Positions 50,366-60,022 of a stretch of 64,000 bases of DNA are shown in pieces; position 1 is the first letter of the stretch; each line of letters opens with the position of its first letter. The position numbers and the translations under genes were made by a program. The notes beneath the pieces were generated by a model. The model saw only the letters and a list, made by a program, of their open reading frames with translations. It was not told the origin of the DNA and searched no databases. This DNA is from Burkholderia sp. Nafp2/4-1b (GTDB lineage Bacteria > Pseudomonadota > Gammaproteobacteria > Burkholderiales > Burkholderiaceae), in contig NZ_ML058604.1 of assembly GCF_003635165.1 (NCBI RefSeq), forward strand, positions 124,001 through 188,000, written 5' to 3'.

Positions 50366-51895
50366 ATGCATGATTTTCCCTTTCTGAGCCTGGCGATCTG
50401 GGTTCCGATCCTGTTCGGCGCGTGCCTGCTGCGTGCCGGTTCCGACCGTCATCCGCGGCGCACGAGACTGCTCGCACTCGTCGGCGCGCTCGCCGGCCTC
50501 GCCGCGGTCGTGCCGCTCATCACGGGTTTCGATTCGCACTCGGCCGCGATGCAGTTCGTCGAAACGCGCGACTGGCTGGCGGCCTTCAGTGCCGGTTGGC
50601 GCGTCGGAATCGACGGCGCGTCGCTTTGGCTCGTCGTGCTGACCGCATTCACGACGCTGATCGTCGTGATCGCGTCGTGGGAATCGGTCACCGTGCGCGT
50701 CGCGCAGTACTACGCGTCGTTCCTGACCCTGTCGGGGCTGATGGTCGGCGTGTTCGTCGCGCAGGACGGGCTGCTGTTCTTCATCTTCTTCGAGGCGACG
50801 CTGATTCCGCTGTACCTGCTGATCGGCACGTGGGGCAGGGAGCATCGCGTGTACGCGGCCGTGAAGTTCTTCTTCATCTCGTTCGCGGGTTCGCTGCTGC
50901 TGTTGATGGCGATGCTGTACCTGTTCGCGAAGGCGCATACGTTCGACATGAACGCATGGCGCACGCTGCAGCTCGGCTTCGCGCCGCAACTGCTGGTGTT
51001 CCTCGGCTTCTTCGCCGCGTTCGCGGTCAAGGTGCCGATGTGGCCCGTTCATACATGGCTGCGCGACGTCTACACGGACGGCCCGACGGGCGCCGCGCTG
51101 ATGCTCGCGATGCTCAAGCTCGGCGGCTACGGCTTCCTGCGCTTCGCGCTGCCGATCACCCCGGACGCGAGCCACTTCTTCGCGCCGGCCGTGATCGCGC
51201 TGTCGTTGTTCGCGATCGTCTACGCGAGCCTGATCGCGCTCGCGCAGACCGACCTCGGCAAGCTGCTCGCGTATTCGACGGTCGCGCACATGGGGATCGT
51301 CACGCTCGGGCTGTTCCTGTTCAACCGGATCGGCGTCGAAGGCGCGATCGTGCAGCTCGTGTCGTACGGCTTCGTCGCGGGCGCGATGCTGTTGTGCGTG
51401 AGCGTGCTGGTCGATCGCACGAAGCAGCGCGAGATCGCCGCGTACGGCGGCGTGGCCGGCGTGATGCCGCGCTTCGCGACGTTCGCGGTGCTGTTCGCGA
51501 TGGCCAACGTCGGCCTGCCGGGCACGTCGGGCTTCGTCGGCGAGTTCATGGTCATCATGGGCGCGATCCGCTTCAACTTCTGGATCGGCGCGATCGCCGC
51601 GCTGACGCTGATCCTCAGCGCGTCGTACACGCTGTGGATGGTCAAGCGCGTGGTGTTCGGCAAGGTCGCGAGCGCGCGTGTTGCGAAGCTGGCCGACCTG
51701 AGTCGCCGCGAGATCGTGATGTTCGCGTCGCTCGCGCTGATCGTGCTGATGGTCGGCGTCGATCCGAAGCCGTTCACCGATGCGATCGATCCGACCGTCG
51801 GACGGCTGATCCAGGACGCGAGCCATTCGAAGGTGCCGGTCGGAGACGCCGACGCCCCCGCGCAGCCGGCGTTCATGGCAGCGGTGCACGGCTGA
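50366..51895 (+). CDS. Solitary NuoM-like proton-channel subunit (complex I / antiporter family)
   Basis: A 509-residue membrane protein with about 14 hydrophobic helices. The key residues of NuoM are kept: the glutamate in FIFFEATLIPLYLLIGTWG, the lysine in FAVKVPMWPVHTWL, the histidine/lysine pair in TDLGKLLAYSTVAHMG and the late glutamate in GTSGFVGEFMVIMGA. It begins MHDFPFLSLAIWVPILFG at 50366. No other nuo gene is nearby; it stands 299 bases before cyoA. It may be a second NuoM or part of a partial complex I or antiporter. Other possibility: NuoM-like Mrp subunit, though the motif set favours NuoM. Confidence 0.85.
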   Translation: MHDFPFLSLAIWVPILFGACLLRAGSDRHPRRTRLLALVGALAGLAAVVPLITGFDSHSAAMQFVETRDWLAAFSAGWRVGIDGASLWLVVLTAFTTLIVVIASWESVTVRVAQYYASFLTLSGLMVGVFVAQDGLLFFIFFEATLIPLYLLIGTWGREHRVYAAVKFFFISFAGSLLLLMAMLYLFAKAHTFDMNAWRTLQLGFAPQLLVFLGFFAAFAVKVPMWPVHTWLRDVYTDGPTGAALMLAMLKLGGYGFLRFALPITPDASHFFAPAVIALSLFAIVYASLIALAQTDLGKLLAYSTVAHMGIVTLGLFLFNRIGVEGAIVQLVSYGFVAGAMLLCVSVLVDRTKQREIAAYGGVAGVMPRFATFAVLFAMANVGLPGTSGFVGEFMVIMGAIRFNFWIGAIAALTLILSASYTLWMVKRVVFGKVASARVAKLADLSRREIVMFASLALIVLMVGVDPKPFTDAIDPTVGRLIQDASHSKVPVGDADAPAQPAFMAAVHG

Positions 51896-52194
51896 TCGCG
51901 TGACGTCGCGCACGTCGGGTCGCATCGCGCGCCGATGCGGCCGTCGTCGCGCACCTGCATCGGGGCGGGGCAGACGCGATCCCGCCGGCAGCTGATCTGC
52001 GGCCGGCTTGCGGCCATCTTTTGGCTGCGTGAAATCGCCCCGCGACAATCTGTCTCACAGCAGATTTTGCAATGATGATTTGCCGCAGTCGCCGGTTTTT
52101 CATCGCGCCCGCGCGACGTATGATTCGGCCACTTTCGTGGATCGAATGCGCATCGGGCATACGCAAACGGATTCAATGACCCTCGGGCTGTGTG

Positions 52195-53082
52195 ATGAAA
52201 AGAAGAGCTTCAAGAGGCTGTACGGCGCTGATGTCGATCGGCGCGGCGCTGAGCCTGTCAGGCTGTAATTTAGATGTACTAAATCCGAAAGGAAGCATAG
52301 GCGCCGCCGAAAAGGCGCTGATCGCCACCTCGACATGGGCGATGCTGATCGTCGTCGTGCCGGTGATCCTGCTCACGCTGTGGTTCGCGTGGCGTTACCG
52401 CGCATCGAACCGCAACGCCACCTACGCGCCGAACTGGTCGCACTCGACCGCGATCGAAGTCGTGATCTGGACGGTGCCGACGCTGATCATCCTGTTCCTC
52501 GCCGTGCTCACGTGGAAGACCACGCACGAGCTCGATCCGTACAAGCCATTGGAGTCGTCGGTGAAGCCGATCGACGTCGAGGTCGTCGCGCTCGACTGGA
52601 AGTGGCTGTTCATCTATCCGGAACTCGGCATCGCGTCGGTGAACCAGCTCGCGATTCCGGTCGGCACGCCGGTGAATTTCCGCATCACGTCGGATTCGGT
52701 GATGAACTCGTTCTTCATTCCGCAGCTCGGCGGCCAGGTCTACGCGATGGCCGGCATGCAGACGCGCCTGCATTTGATCGCCGACGAAGCCGGCGACTAC
52801 GCGGGCACGTCCGCCAACTTCAGCGGCCGCGGCTTCTCCGACATGAAGTTCCGCACGCTCGCCGAGCCGCGCGAGCAGTTCGACGCATGGGTGCAGAAGG
52901 TCAAGGCTTCGCCCGACCGGCTCGACGCGACCGCGTACGGCACCGTCGCACAACCGAGCGAGAAGGCGCCGGTGCGCTACTTCTCGTCGGTCGACCCGCG
53001 GCTCTTCCACAACATCATCGCGAAATACAACGATGGCCACGTCCTCGATCTGAAGGACGCCGCCTGCGGCACGAAGGGGTAA
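52195..53082 (+). CDS. cyoA: Cytochrome bo3 ubiquinol oxidase subunit II
   Basis: Subunit II of the quinol oxidase. The 295-residue protein begins with a lipoprotein-type signal peptide (GAALSLSGC), then two membrane helices (about 40-63 and 82-104), and the periplasmic cupredoxin domain [20 protein letters not shown]. The copper-A ligands of cytochrome c oxidases are absent, as expected for a quinol oxidase. A C-terminal COX_ARM-like tail follows. The start at 52195 or the GTG at 52192 both fit; cyoB starts 3 bases after its stop. Confidence 0.95.
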   Translation: MKRRASRGCTALMSIGAALSLSGCNLDVLNPKGSIGAAEKALIATSTWAMLIVVVPVILLTLWFAWRYRASNRNATYAPNWSHSTAIEVVIWTVPTLIILFLAVLTWKTTHELDPYKPLESSVKPIDVEVVALDWKWLFIYPELGIASVNQLAIPVGTPVNFRITSDSVMNSFFIPQLGGQVYAMAGMQTRLHLIADEAGDYAGTSANFSGRGFSDMKFRTLAEPREQFDAWVQKVKASPDRLDATAYGTVAQPSEKAPVRYFSSVDPRLFHNIIAKYNDGHVLDLKDAACGTKG

Positions 53083-53085
53083 CGC

Positions 53086-55092
53086 ATGTTCGGCAAACTC
53101 ACATTAGCGGCGATCCCGTTCGATCAGCCCATCATCATGGTGGCCGGTGCCTTCATGGGGCTGGCCGTGCTGGGCGTTCTCGCCGCGCTGACGATCACCG
53201 GCCGGTGGAAGTGGCTGTGGACGGAATGGCTGACGACGGTCGACCACAAGAAACTCGGCGTGATGTACATCATCGTCGCGCTGATCATGCTGCTGCGCGG
53301 CTTCGCCGACGCGATCATGATGCGCATGCAGCTCGCGCTCGCGTACAACGCGCCCGGCTACCTGCCGCCGCACCACTATGACCAGATCTTCACGGCGCAC
53401 GGCGTGATCATGATCTTCTTCATGGCGATGGTGTTCATGGTCGGCCTGATGAACCTGGTCGTGCCGCTGCAGATCGGCGCGCGCGACGTCGCGTTCCCGT
53501 TCATCAACTCGCTGTCGTTCTGGATGACGGCGGTCAGCGCGATCCTGATCAACATCTCGCTCGTGATCGGCGAATTCGCGCAGACGGGCTGGCTCGCGTA
53601 TCCGCCGCTGTCGGAGCTGCAATTCAGCCCGGGGGTAGGGGTCGACTACTACCTGTGGGCGCTGCAGATCTCGGGCGTCGGCACGCTGCTGACCGGTGTG
53701 AACTTCTTCGTGACCATCATCAAGATGCGCGCGCCCGGCATGACGCTGATGAAGATGCCGGTGTTCACGTGGACGGCCCTGTGCACGAACGTGCTGATCA
53801 TGGCGTCGTTCCCGATCCTGACCGCGACGCTCGCGCTGCTCGGCCTCGACCGTTACCTCGGCATGCACTTCTTCACGAACGAAGCCGGCGGCAATGCGAT
53901 GCTGTACCTGAACCTGATCTGGGCGTGGGGCCATCCGGAGGTGTACATCCTGATCCTGCCCGCGTTCGGCATCTTCTCGGAAGTCATCGCGACGTTCTCG
54001 AAGAAGCCGCTGTTCGGCTACAAGACGATGGTGTACGCGACCTGCGCGATCATGGTGCTGTCGTTCCTCGTGTGGCTGCATCACTTCTTCACGATGGGTT
54101 CCGGTGCGAACGTGAACGCGTTCTTCGGCATCATGACCATGATCATCGCGATCCCGACCGGCGTGAAGGTGTTCAACTGGCTGTTCACGATGTACCGCGG
54201 CCGGATCGAATTCACGACGCCCGTGCTGTGGACGATCGGCTTCATGGTCACGTTCACGCTCGGCGGCATGACGGGCGTGATGATGGCGATCCCGGGCGCG
54301 GACTTCGTGCTGCACAACAGCCTGTTCCTGATCGCGCACTTCCACAACGTGATCATCGGCGGCGTGCTGTTCGGTTATCTCGCGGGCTTCAACTACTGGT
54401 TCCCGAAGGCGTTCGGCTTCAAGCTGAACGAGAAGCTCGGCAAGGCGGCGTTCTGGTTCTGGCAGGTCGGCTTCTACGTCGCGTTCGTGCCGCTCTACGT
54501 GCTCGGCTTCATGGGCATGACGCGGCGCCTGAACCACTACGACAACCCGGCGTGGCATCCGTGGCTGCTGGTCGCCGCGTTCGGCGCCGTGCTGATCGCG
54601 ATCGGCATCGCGTGCCAGTTGCTGCAACTGGTCGTCAGCATCCGCAACCGCAACCTGCCGGAATACCGCGACACCACGGGCGATCCGTGGGGCGGCCGCA
54701 CGCTGGAATGGGCGACTTCGTCGCCGCCGGCCGACTACAACTTCGCGGTGATTCCGCACGTGCGCACGCTCGACGCGTACGCCGACATGAAGGCGCGCGG
54801 CGACGGCCGGCCGAACCCGGCGGCGATCCGCGACATCCACATGCCGTCGAATACCTGTGCGGGCCTCGTGGTCGCGATCTTCAGCCTGGTGCTCGGCTTC
54901 GCGCTGGTGTGGCACATCTGGTGGATGGCGATCGGCGGGCTGGTCGGCATCGTCGCGACGCTGGTGGTCTACAGCTCGCGTGACAACGACGGCTACTACA
55001 TCCCGGCGACGAAGGTGCGCAAGATCGAAGAGAAGCAACCGGCGGCGCGCGTGGCCACGCATGTCGACGACGTGGAACTGGAGGCCAACTGA
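53086..55092 (+). CDS. cyoB: Cytochrome bo3 ubiquinol oxidase subunit I
   Basis: Catalytic proton-pumping subunit with hemes b and o3 and copper B. The 668-residue protein has about 15 membrane helices; heme and copper ligands are recognisable in [30 protein letters not shown] (copper-B histidine and tyrosine cross-link region), [10 protein letters not shown] and [11 protein letters not shown]. Length is equal to E. coli CyoB (663). The stop overlaps the cyoC start by one base. Confidence 0.98.
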   Translation: MFGKLTLAAIPFDQPIIMVAGAFMGLAVLGVLAALTITGRWKWLWTEWLTTVDHKKLGVMYIIVALIMLLRGFADAIMMRMQLALAYNAPGYLPPHHYDQIFTAHGVIMIFFMAMVFMVGLMNLVVPLQIGARDVAFPFINSLSFWMTAVSAILINISLVIGEFAQTGWLAYPPLSELQFSPGVGVDYYLWALQISGVGTLLTGVNFFVTIIKMRAPGMTLMKMPVFTWTALCTNVLIMASFPILTATLALLGLDRYLGMHFFTNEAGGNAMLYLNLIWAWGHPEVYILILPAFGIFSEVIATFSKKPLFGYKTMVYATCAIMVLSFLVWLHHFFTMGSGANVNAFFGIMTMIIAIPTGVKVFNWLFTMYRGRIEFTTPVLWTIGFMVTFTLGGMTGVMMAIPGADFVLHNSLFLIAHFHNVIIGGVLFGYLAGFNYWFPKAFGFKLNEKLGKAAFWFWQVGFYVAFVPLYVLGFMGMTRRLNHYDNPAWHPWLLVAAFGAVLIAIGIACQLLQLVVSIRNRNLPEYRDTTGDPWGGRTLEWATSSPPADYNFAVIPHVRTLDAYADMKARGDGRPNPAAIRDIHMPSNTCAGLVVAIFSLVLGFALVWHIWWMAIGGLVGIVATLVVYSSRDNDGYYIPATKVRKIEEKQPAARVATHVDDVELEAN

Positions 55093-55700
55093 TGTTGCAG
55101 AAAACCTTGAGTGCAACCCTGCTCGAGCACGACGACCATCCGCCGTCGCACTCGGTGTTCGGCTTCTGGCTGTACCTGATGACCGACTGCGTGATCTTCG
55201 CGGCGCTGTTCGCGACCTTCGCGGTGCTCGGCAGCCAGTACGCGGGCGGGCCGACCGCGAAGGACCTGTTCGACATCCCGGGCGTCGCGGTGGAAACCGC
55301 CGCGCTGCTGCTGTCGAGCATCACCTACGGCTTCGCGATGCTTGCCGCATACAAGCAGCGGCGCGGTGCGCTGCTCGCATGGCTCGCGGTGACGTTCGTG
55401 CTCGGCGCGGCGTTCCTCGCGATGGAGCTGCGCGAGTTCTCGCACCTGATCGCGGAAGGCGCGGGCCCGCAGCGCAGCGCGTTCCTGTCGGCGTTCTTCA
55501 CGCTGGTCGGCACGCACGGGCTGCACGTGACGGCAGGTCTCCTGTGGATGCTCGTGCTCGCCGGGCAGATCGTGATGCGCGGCGGCGACCTGACCGATCG
55601 CGACCTGCGGCGCCTCACGTGCCTGAGCCTCTTCTGGCACTTCCTCGACATCGTGTGGATCTGCGTGTTTTCCTTTGTCTATCTCGCGAGCGTGATCTAA
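55092..55700 (+). CDS. cyoC: Cytochrome bo3 ubiquinol oxidase subunit III
   Basis: Membrane subunit of the oxidase, 202 residues (E. coli 204), with five hydrophobic helices. Family stretches include [41 protein letters not shown] and the C-terminal [22 protein letters not shown]. Start overlaps the cyoB stop (TGATG arrangement) and cyoD starts at the next base, so translation is tightly coupled. Confidence 0.97.
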   Translation: MLQKTLSATLLEHDDHPPSHSVFGFWLYLMTDCVIFAALFATFAVLGSQYAGGPTAKDLFDIPGVAVETAALLLSSITYGFAMLAAYKQRRGALLAWLAVTFVLGAAFLAMELREFSHLIAEGAGPQRSAFLSAFFTLVGTHGLHVTAGLLWMLVLAGQIVMRGGDLTDRDLRRLTCLSLFWHFLDIVWICVFSFVYLASVI

Positions 55701-56033
55701 ATGGCCCATTCGCATTCGTCTCAACTCGAAGAAGGGCACGGCAGCGTCGGCGGCTATGTCGCCGGTTTCATCCTGTCGGTGCTGCTCACCGCCGCGTCGT
55801 TCGGCCTCGTGATGGGCGGCGTGCTGTCGCCGCACGCGTCGCTGATCGCGCTTGCCGCGCTCGCGTTCGTGCAGATCGTCGTGCACCTCGTGTACTTCCT
55901 GCACATGAACGCTTCGTCCGGCCAGCGCTGGAACGTGATGGCGTTCAGCTACACCGTGCTCACCGCGGCGATCCTGATCGTCGGCACGCTGTGGGTGATG
56001 CACAACGTCAGCATGAACATGATGTCGCGTTGA
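55701..56033 (+). CDS. cyoD: Cytochrome bo3 ubiquinol oxidase subunit IV
   Basis: Small assembly subunit of 110 residues (E. coli 109) with three membrane helices; FVQIVVHLVYFLHMN is the family hallmark. It closes the cluster: no cyoE (heme O synthase) follows, and a terminator lies 33 bases downstream, so heme O must be supplied by a gene elsewhere. Confidence 0.96.
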   Translation: MAHSHSSQLEEGHGSVGGYVAGFILSVLLTAASFGLVMGGVLSPHASLIALAALAFVQIVVHLVYFLHMNASSGQRWNVMAFSYTVLTAAILIVGTLWVMHNVSMNMMSR

Positions 56034-56066
56034 GCGGCGTCGCGGCGCGATGCGCCGGTCATGTAG

Positions 56067-56094
56067 AAGCGGCACGCACGTGCCGCTTTTTTTT
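56067..56094 (+). terminator. cyo operon intrinsic terminator
   Basis: A 10-base stem (aagcggcacg / cgtgccgctt) with a very small loop is followed by eight T in a row. It ends the cyoABCD transcript. Confidence 0.92.
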
Positions 56095-56394
56095 CGTCCG
56101 CGGGATCCCGGCGCGCACCTTCGACGGCGTTGGCCTACGGACGCGACGAACCGGCCGGAAGCAGTATGATGCGGCGCGGCGAGCACGCATTCGAGCGGCG
56201 CGTCAGGCCCGAACGCCAAGGCGCGGCGGCGGGGAGAGGCTGCAGCCTCCGCTCCGGGCCGCCAATTGTTACAAGACGTTAGCGCACCCTTCCGGTTGCG
56301 ATGCCGCGCATCAGTTCTTACAAACTTGAAATATGCGGGGCCGGTGCTTGCCGCTATAGTCGAATCACACATGAAACAACTCGAAGAGGAATCC
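56095..56394 (+). other. Gap before the PVYAP-repeat gene
   Basis: About 300 bases without a gene. Near the end, TATAGT (56355-56360) lies 35 bases before the downstream start and may be its -10; the nearest TTGAAA (56326) is 23 bases away, too far for a standard promoter. TTGT-T-ACAA at 56268-56276 is a small interrupted palindrome of unknown role. Confidence 0.35.
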
Positions 56395-56757
56395 ATGAAG
56401 ACTTTGCGTGTTGCCTCGCTCTTGACCGGTATGACGGCCTTGCTCGTGTCGGGCGCAGCAATGGCGGGAGTCAATGTCGGGATCAACGTCGGCGTGCCGG
56501 CTCCGGTCTACGTCGCACCTGCGCCCGTGTATGCGCCGCCGCCGCCGCCGGTCGTCTACCAGCCGGCGCCTGTCTATGCACCGGCGCCCGTCTATGCGCC
56601 GGCACCGGCGATCGTGATCGGCTGGCACGGCGATCGCTACTGGGACGGCCGCCGCTACTGGGGCCGCGACGACTGGTATCGTCATCATGGCCGCGGCTGG
56701 GGCGGCGATCGCGATCGCGGTCACTGGGATAACGGCCGCCATAACGGCTGGCGTTGA
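56395..56757 (+). CDS. Small exported protein with PVYAP repeats and an aromatic/basic tail
   Basis: A 120-residue predicted secreted protein. The signal peptide (MKTLRVASLLTGMTALLVSGAAMA) is followed by VNVGINVGVPA, a run of short repeats of the PVYAP type (PAPVYAPP, PAPVYAPAPVYAPAP), then a tail with repeated DGRRYWGRDDWYRHHGRG. No enzyme motif is present. Proteins like this are common in Burkholderia and are thought to be surface or periplasmic, but their role is unknown. The start has an excellent site (gaagagga). Confidence 0.8.
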   Translation: MKTLRVASLLTGMTALLVSGAAMAGVNVGINVGVPAPVYVAPAPVYAPPPPPVVYQPAPVYAPAPVYAPAPAIVIGWHGDRYWDGRRYWGRDDWYRHHGRGWGGDRDRGHWDNGRHNGWR

Positions 56758-56800
56758 CCGGCACGCGGCGCACGCCCGACGCGTGCGCGCAGTGAAAGAG

Positions 56801-56825
56801 AACCGCCCGCGTGGCGGTTTTCTTT
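56801..56825 (+). terminator. Intrinsic terminator of the PVYAP-repeat gene
   Basis: A 7-base stem (aaccgcc / ggcggtt) with a 5-base loop is followed by ttctttt. It lies 44 bases after the stop. Confidence 0.8.
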
Positions 56826-56963
56826 TGCCTGCGCGGGTGAGAGGCAGCGGGCGCGACGCGCGGGCGCCACGCATGAAAACCCGCGAGTTGGCTCGACGTC
56901 GAATTGAATGGGTAGAATCGACCCACGTTCCATCCCTCAATCGACCGACAGAGCCTCTACTCT

Positions 56964-58847
56964 ATGACCAAGGGTTCGCCCCGGACCACCGCCGCACGCA
57001 TCCGCTTCGGCGCCGCGCATGCGGCACGGGCCGCCGGCCGCATCGCGGCGGTATGGGCACTGCAGGCGGTACTGGCCGCGACCGCCGCACACGCGGCTTA
57101 TGCGATCGCGCAGTACGGCGAGCCGAAATATCCGCCGGGCTTCAAGCATTTCGATTACGTGAACCCGGATGCGCCGAAGGGCGGCACGCTCGTGCTCGCG
57201 AACCCGAGCCGGCTGACGTCGTTCGATAAATTCAACCCGTTCACGATGCGCGGCAACCCCGCGCCCGGCATCGACATGCTGTTCGAGAGCCTCGCGACCG
57301 GCAGCTCGGACGAACCGGCGTCCGCGTACGGGCTGCTCGCCGACGACATCGCGATCGCGCCGGACCGCCGCTCGGTCACGTTCCACCTGAACCCGCGCGC
57401 GCGCTTCTCGAACGGCGACGCGGTCACGGCCGACGACGTCAAGTTTTCGTTCGATACGCTGAAGAGCAAGCAGGCCGCGCCGCAATTCGGTGCGTATTTC
57501 GCCGATATCGCGAAGGCCGAGGTGATCGATCGTTCGACCGTGCGCTTCGAATTCCGCAGCACGAACCGCGAGTTGCCGCTGATCGCCGGCGGCATGCCGG
57601 TGTTCTCGCGCAAGTGGGGGCTGCGCGCGGACGGCTCGCGGATTCCGTTCGACCAGCTCGCGTTCGAGCAACCGATCGGCAGCGGCCCGTACCAGATCGA
57701 GCGCTACGACAACGGCCGCACCATCACGTACCGGCGCAATCCCGCGTACTGGGGTGCCGACCTGCCGGTGCGGGTCGGCACCCACAATTTCGAGCGGATC
57801 GTCTACAAGCTGTACGGCGACGGCGTCGCGCGGCTCGAGGCGTTCAAGGCCGGCGAATACGACGTGCTGGTCGAATACATCGCGCGCAACTGGGCGCGGC
57901 GCGACGTCGGCAAGCGCTTCGACAGCGGCGAGCTCGTCAAGCGCGAATTCCGCCAGCACAACGGCGCGGGCATGCAGGGCTTCTTCATGAACCAGCGCCG
58001 GCCGCTGTTTCGCGATGTGCGCGTGCGCGAGGCGCTCGATCTCGCGTTCGACTTCGAATGGCTGAACCGCCAGCTGTTCTACGGCGCATACACGCGCCTC
58101 GACAGCTATTTCGCCGACACCGACCTGCAGGCGACCGGCACGCCCGGCCCCGGCGAGCTGAAGCTGCTGGAACCGCTGCGCGCACAGCTCGACCCGGCCG
58201 TGTTCGGCCCGATGGTCACGCAACCGGGCACGAACCCGCCCGGCTCGCTGCGCGCGAACCTGCTGAAGGCGCGGACGCTGCTCGCGCAGGCCGGCTGGAC
58301 CTACCGCGACGGCGCGCTGCGCAACGCGCAAGGTGAGCCGTTCACGTTCGAGATCCTCGACGACTCGGGCGCGGCGATGGAAGGGATCGTGACCGCGTAT
58401 CAGCGCAATCTCGCGAAGCTCGGCATCGACGCGCGCTTTCGCACGGCCGACTACGCACTGCTGCAAAAGCGGCTCGACGCGTTCGACTACGACATGACGA
58501 CGGTCCGGCTGCCGGGCGTGCAGGTGCCGGGCGCCGAGCAATACTCGCGCTACGCGAGCAAGTTCGCGGACGAACCGGGCTCCGACAACCTGATCGGCCT
58601 GAAGTCGCCGGCGGTCGACACGCTGCTGCACGCGCTCGGCACCGCCCAGACGCGCGAGGAGTTGCTGGATGCGACGCATGCGCTCGACCGCGTGCTGATG
58701 CACGGCTACTACGCGGTCCCGCAGTGGTACAGCACCACGCACCGGATCGCATACAAGCGCACGCTCGGCTATCCGCAGACGCTGCCGCTGTACTATTCGG
58801 CCGAGGGCTGGGTCGTGTCGACCTGGTGGGCCAATCCCGGTCACTGA
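56964..58847 (+). CDS. yejA: ABC-importer periplasmic oligopeptide-binding protein, YejA-like
   Basis: Periplasmic substrate-binding protein for oligopeptide-type substrates; in E. coli Yej is the route for microcin C. The 627-residue protein has a signal-like N-terminus with AVWALQAVLAATAAHA, then the YejA stretch YPPGFKHFDYVNPDAPKGGTLVLANPSRLTSFDKFNPF and the family features GSGPYQIERYDNGRTI and RRLNHGAG-like QHNGAGMQGFFMNQRRP. It opens the yejA-yejB-yejE-yejF operon. Confidence 0.94.
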   Translation: MTKGSPRTTAARIRFGAAHAARAAGRIAAVWALQAVLAATAAHAAYAIAQYGEPKYPPGFKHFDYVNPDAPKGGTLVLANPSRLTSFDKFNPFTMRGNPAPGIDMLFESLATGSSDEPASAYGLLADDIAIAPDRRSVTFHLNPRARFSNGDAVTADDVKFSFDTLKSKQAAPQFGAYFADIAKAEVIDRSTVRFEFRSTNRELPLIAGGMPVFSRKWGLRADGSRIPFDQLAFEQPIGSGPYQIERYDNGRTITYRRNPAYWGADLPVRVGTHNFERIVYKLYGDGVARLEAFKAGEYDVLVEYIARNWARRDVGKRFDSGELVKREFRQHNGAGMQGFFMNQRRPLFRDVRVREALDLAFDFEWLNRQLFYGAYTRLDSYFADTDLQATGTPGPGELKLLEPLRAQLDPAVFGPMVTQPGTNPPGSLRANLLKARTLLAQAGWTYRDGALRNAQGEPFTFEILDDSGAAMEGIVTAYQRNLAKLGIDARFRTADYALLQKRLDAFDYDMTTVRLPGVQVPGAEQYSRYASKFADEPGSDNLIGLKSPAVDTLLHALGTAQTREELLDATHALDRVLMHGYYAVPQWYSTTHRIAYKRTLGYPQTLPLYYSAEGWVVSTWWANPGH

Positions 58848-58899
58848 AGCCTGCCGGCCCTTCGTTCAATCCAGCCTATCGATCGCGAGTCGCCGCCCT

Positions 58900-59943
58900 A
58901 TGTGGAGCTACATCCTCAAACGCCTGCTGCTGATGATCCCGACGCTCGTCGGCGTGCTCACGCTCACGTTCGCCGTGATCCAGTTCGTGCCGGGCGGCCC
59001 GGTCGAACAGGCCGTGCAGGAACTGCGCAAGGGCGCGACGGAGCAGGGGGCGACGCCGTTCGGGATGCGCGCGCATACGGGCGTCGATGCGCAGCAGCTC
59101 GCGCAGCTCAAGGCGCTGTACGGCTTCGACAAGCCGCCGCTCGAACGCTACTGGCTGATGCTGAAGCGCTTCGCGCGCTTCGATCTCGGTGATAGCTACT
59201 TCCGCCACCAGAGCGTGTGGTCGCTGATCGTGCAGAAGCTGCCGGTGTCGATCAGCATCGGGCTGTGGACGTTCTTCATCACCTATCTGATTTCCGTGCC
59301 GCTCGGCATCGCGAAGGCCGTGCGCAACGGCTCGCCGTTCGACGTCGCGACGAGCCTCGTCGTGCTGGTCGGCTATGCGATTCCGGGCTTCGTGCTCGGC
59401 GTGCTGCTGCTCGTGCTGTTCGGCGGCGGCTCGTTCTGGCAGCTGTTCCCGCTGCGCGGGCTCACGTCGGACAACTTCGCGCAGCTGTCGCTGATCGGGA
59501 AGGTGCTCGACTATCTGTGGCATATCGCGCTGCCGATCACGGCGTCGGTCGTCGGCAGCTTCGCGGTCGTCACGATGCTCACGAAGAACGCGTTCCTCGA
59601 CGAGATCCGCAAGCAATACGTGCTGACCGCACGCGCGAAGGGGCTCGCCGAGCGCACGGTGCTGTGGAAGCACGTGTTCCGCAACGCGATGCTGCCGCTG
59701 ATCGTCGGGTTCCCGGCCGCGTTCATCGGCGCGTTCTTCACCGGCAGCCTGCTGATCGAGACTCTGTTCTCGCTCGACGGCCTCGGGCTGCTGTCGTACG
59801 AGTCGGTGGTGCGGCGCGACTATCCGGTCGTGCTGGGCACGCTGTACCTGTTCACGCTGATCGGGCTCGCGACCAAGCTGATCTCCGACCTCTGCTACGT
59901 GTGGGTCGACCCGCGCATTCAATTCGACAACCTGGAGCGCTGA
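58900..59943 (+). CDS. yejB: Oligopeptide ABC importer permease YejB
   Basis: One of two permeases of the Yej importer. The 347-residue protein has six membrane helices and the binding-protein-dependent transport signature EIRKQYVLTARAKGLAERTVLWKHVFRNAMLP. The N-terminus MWSYILKRLLLMIPTLVGVLTLTFA is typical of dipeptide/oligopeptide permeases. Length is close to E. coli YejB (364). Confidence 0.95.
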   Translation: MWSYILKRLLLMIPTLVGVLTLTFAVIQFVPGGPVEQAVQELRKGATEQGATPFGMRAHTGVDAQQLAQLKALYGFDKPPLERYWLMLKRFARFDLGDSYFRHQSVWSLIVQKLPVSISIGLWTFFITYLISVPLGIAKAVRNGSPFDVATSLVVLVGYAIPGFVLGVLLLVLFGGGSFWQLFPLRGLTSDNFAQLSLIGKVLDYLWHIALPITASVVGSFAVVTMLTKNAFLDEIRKQYVLTARAKGLAERTVLWKHVFRNAMLPLIVGFPAAFIGAFFTGSLLIETLFSLDGLGLLSYESVVRRDYPVVLGTLYLFTLIGLATKLISDLCYVWVDPRIQFDNLER

Positions 59944-59944
59944 C

Positions 59945-60022
59945 ATGAAACCGTCCGTCCGCACGCTGCTCGCCGGCATGTTCATCTGCATGCCCGCGCT
60001 CGCCGGGCGAGGTACGCGATGA
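59945..60022 (+). CDS. 25-residue signal-peptide-like mini-ORF between yejB and yejE
   Basis: ATG at 59945 begins one base after the yejB stop; GGAG lies 7 bases upstream, a good site. The frame runs 25 codons (MKPSVRTLLAGMFICMPALA, then GRGTR) and ends in a TGA that overlaps the yejE ATG. The product looks like a signal peptide: basic start, hydrophobic core, ALA before a possible cleavage. It may be a real small peptide, a translational-coupling device or the remnant of a deleted periplasmic gene. No gene here is established. Confidence 0.45.
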   Translation: MKPSVRTLLAGMFICMPALAGRGTR

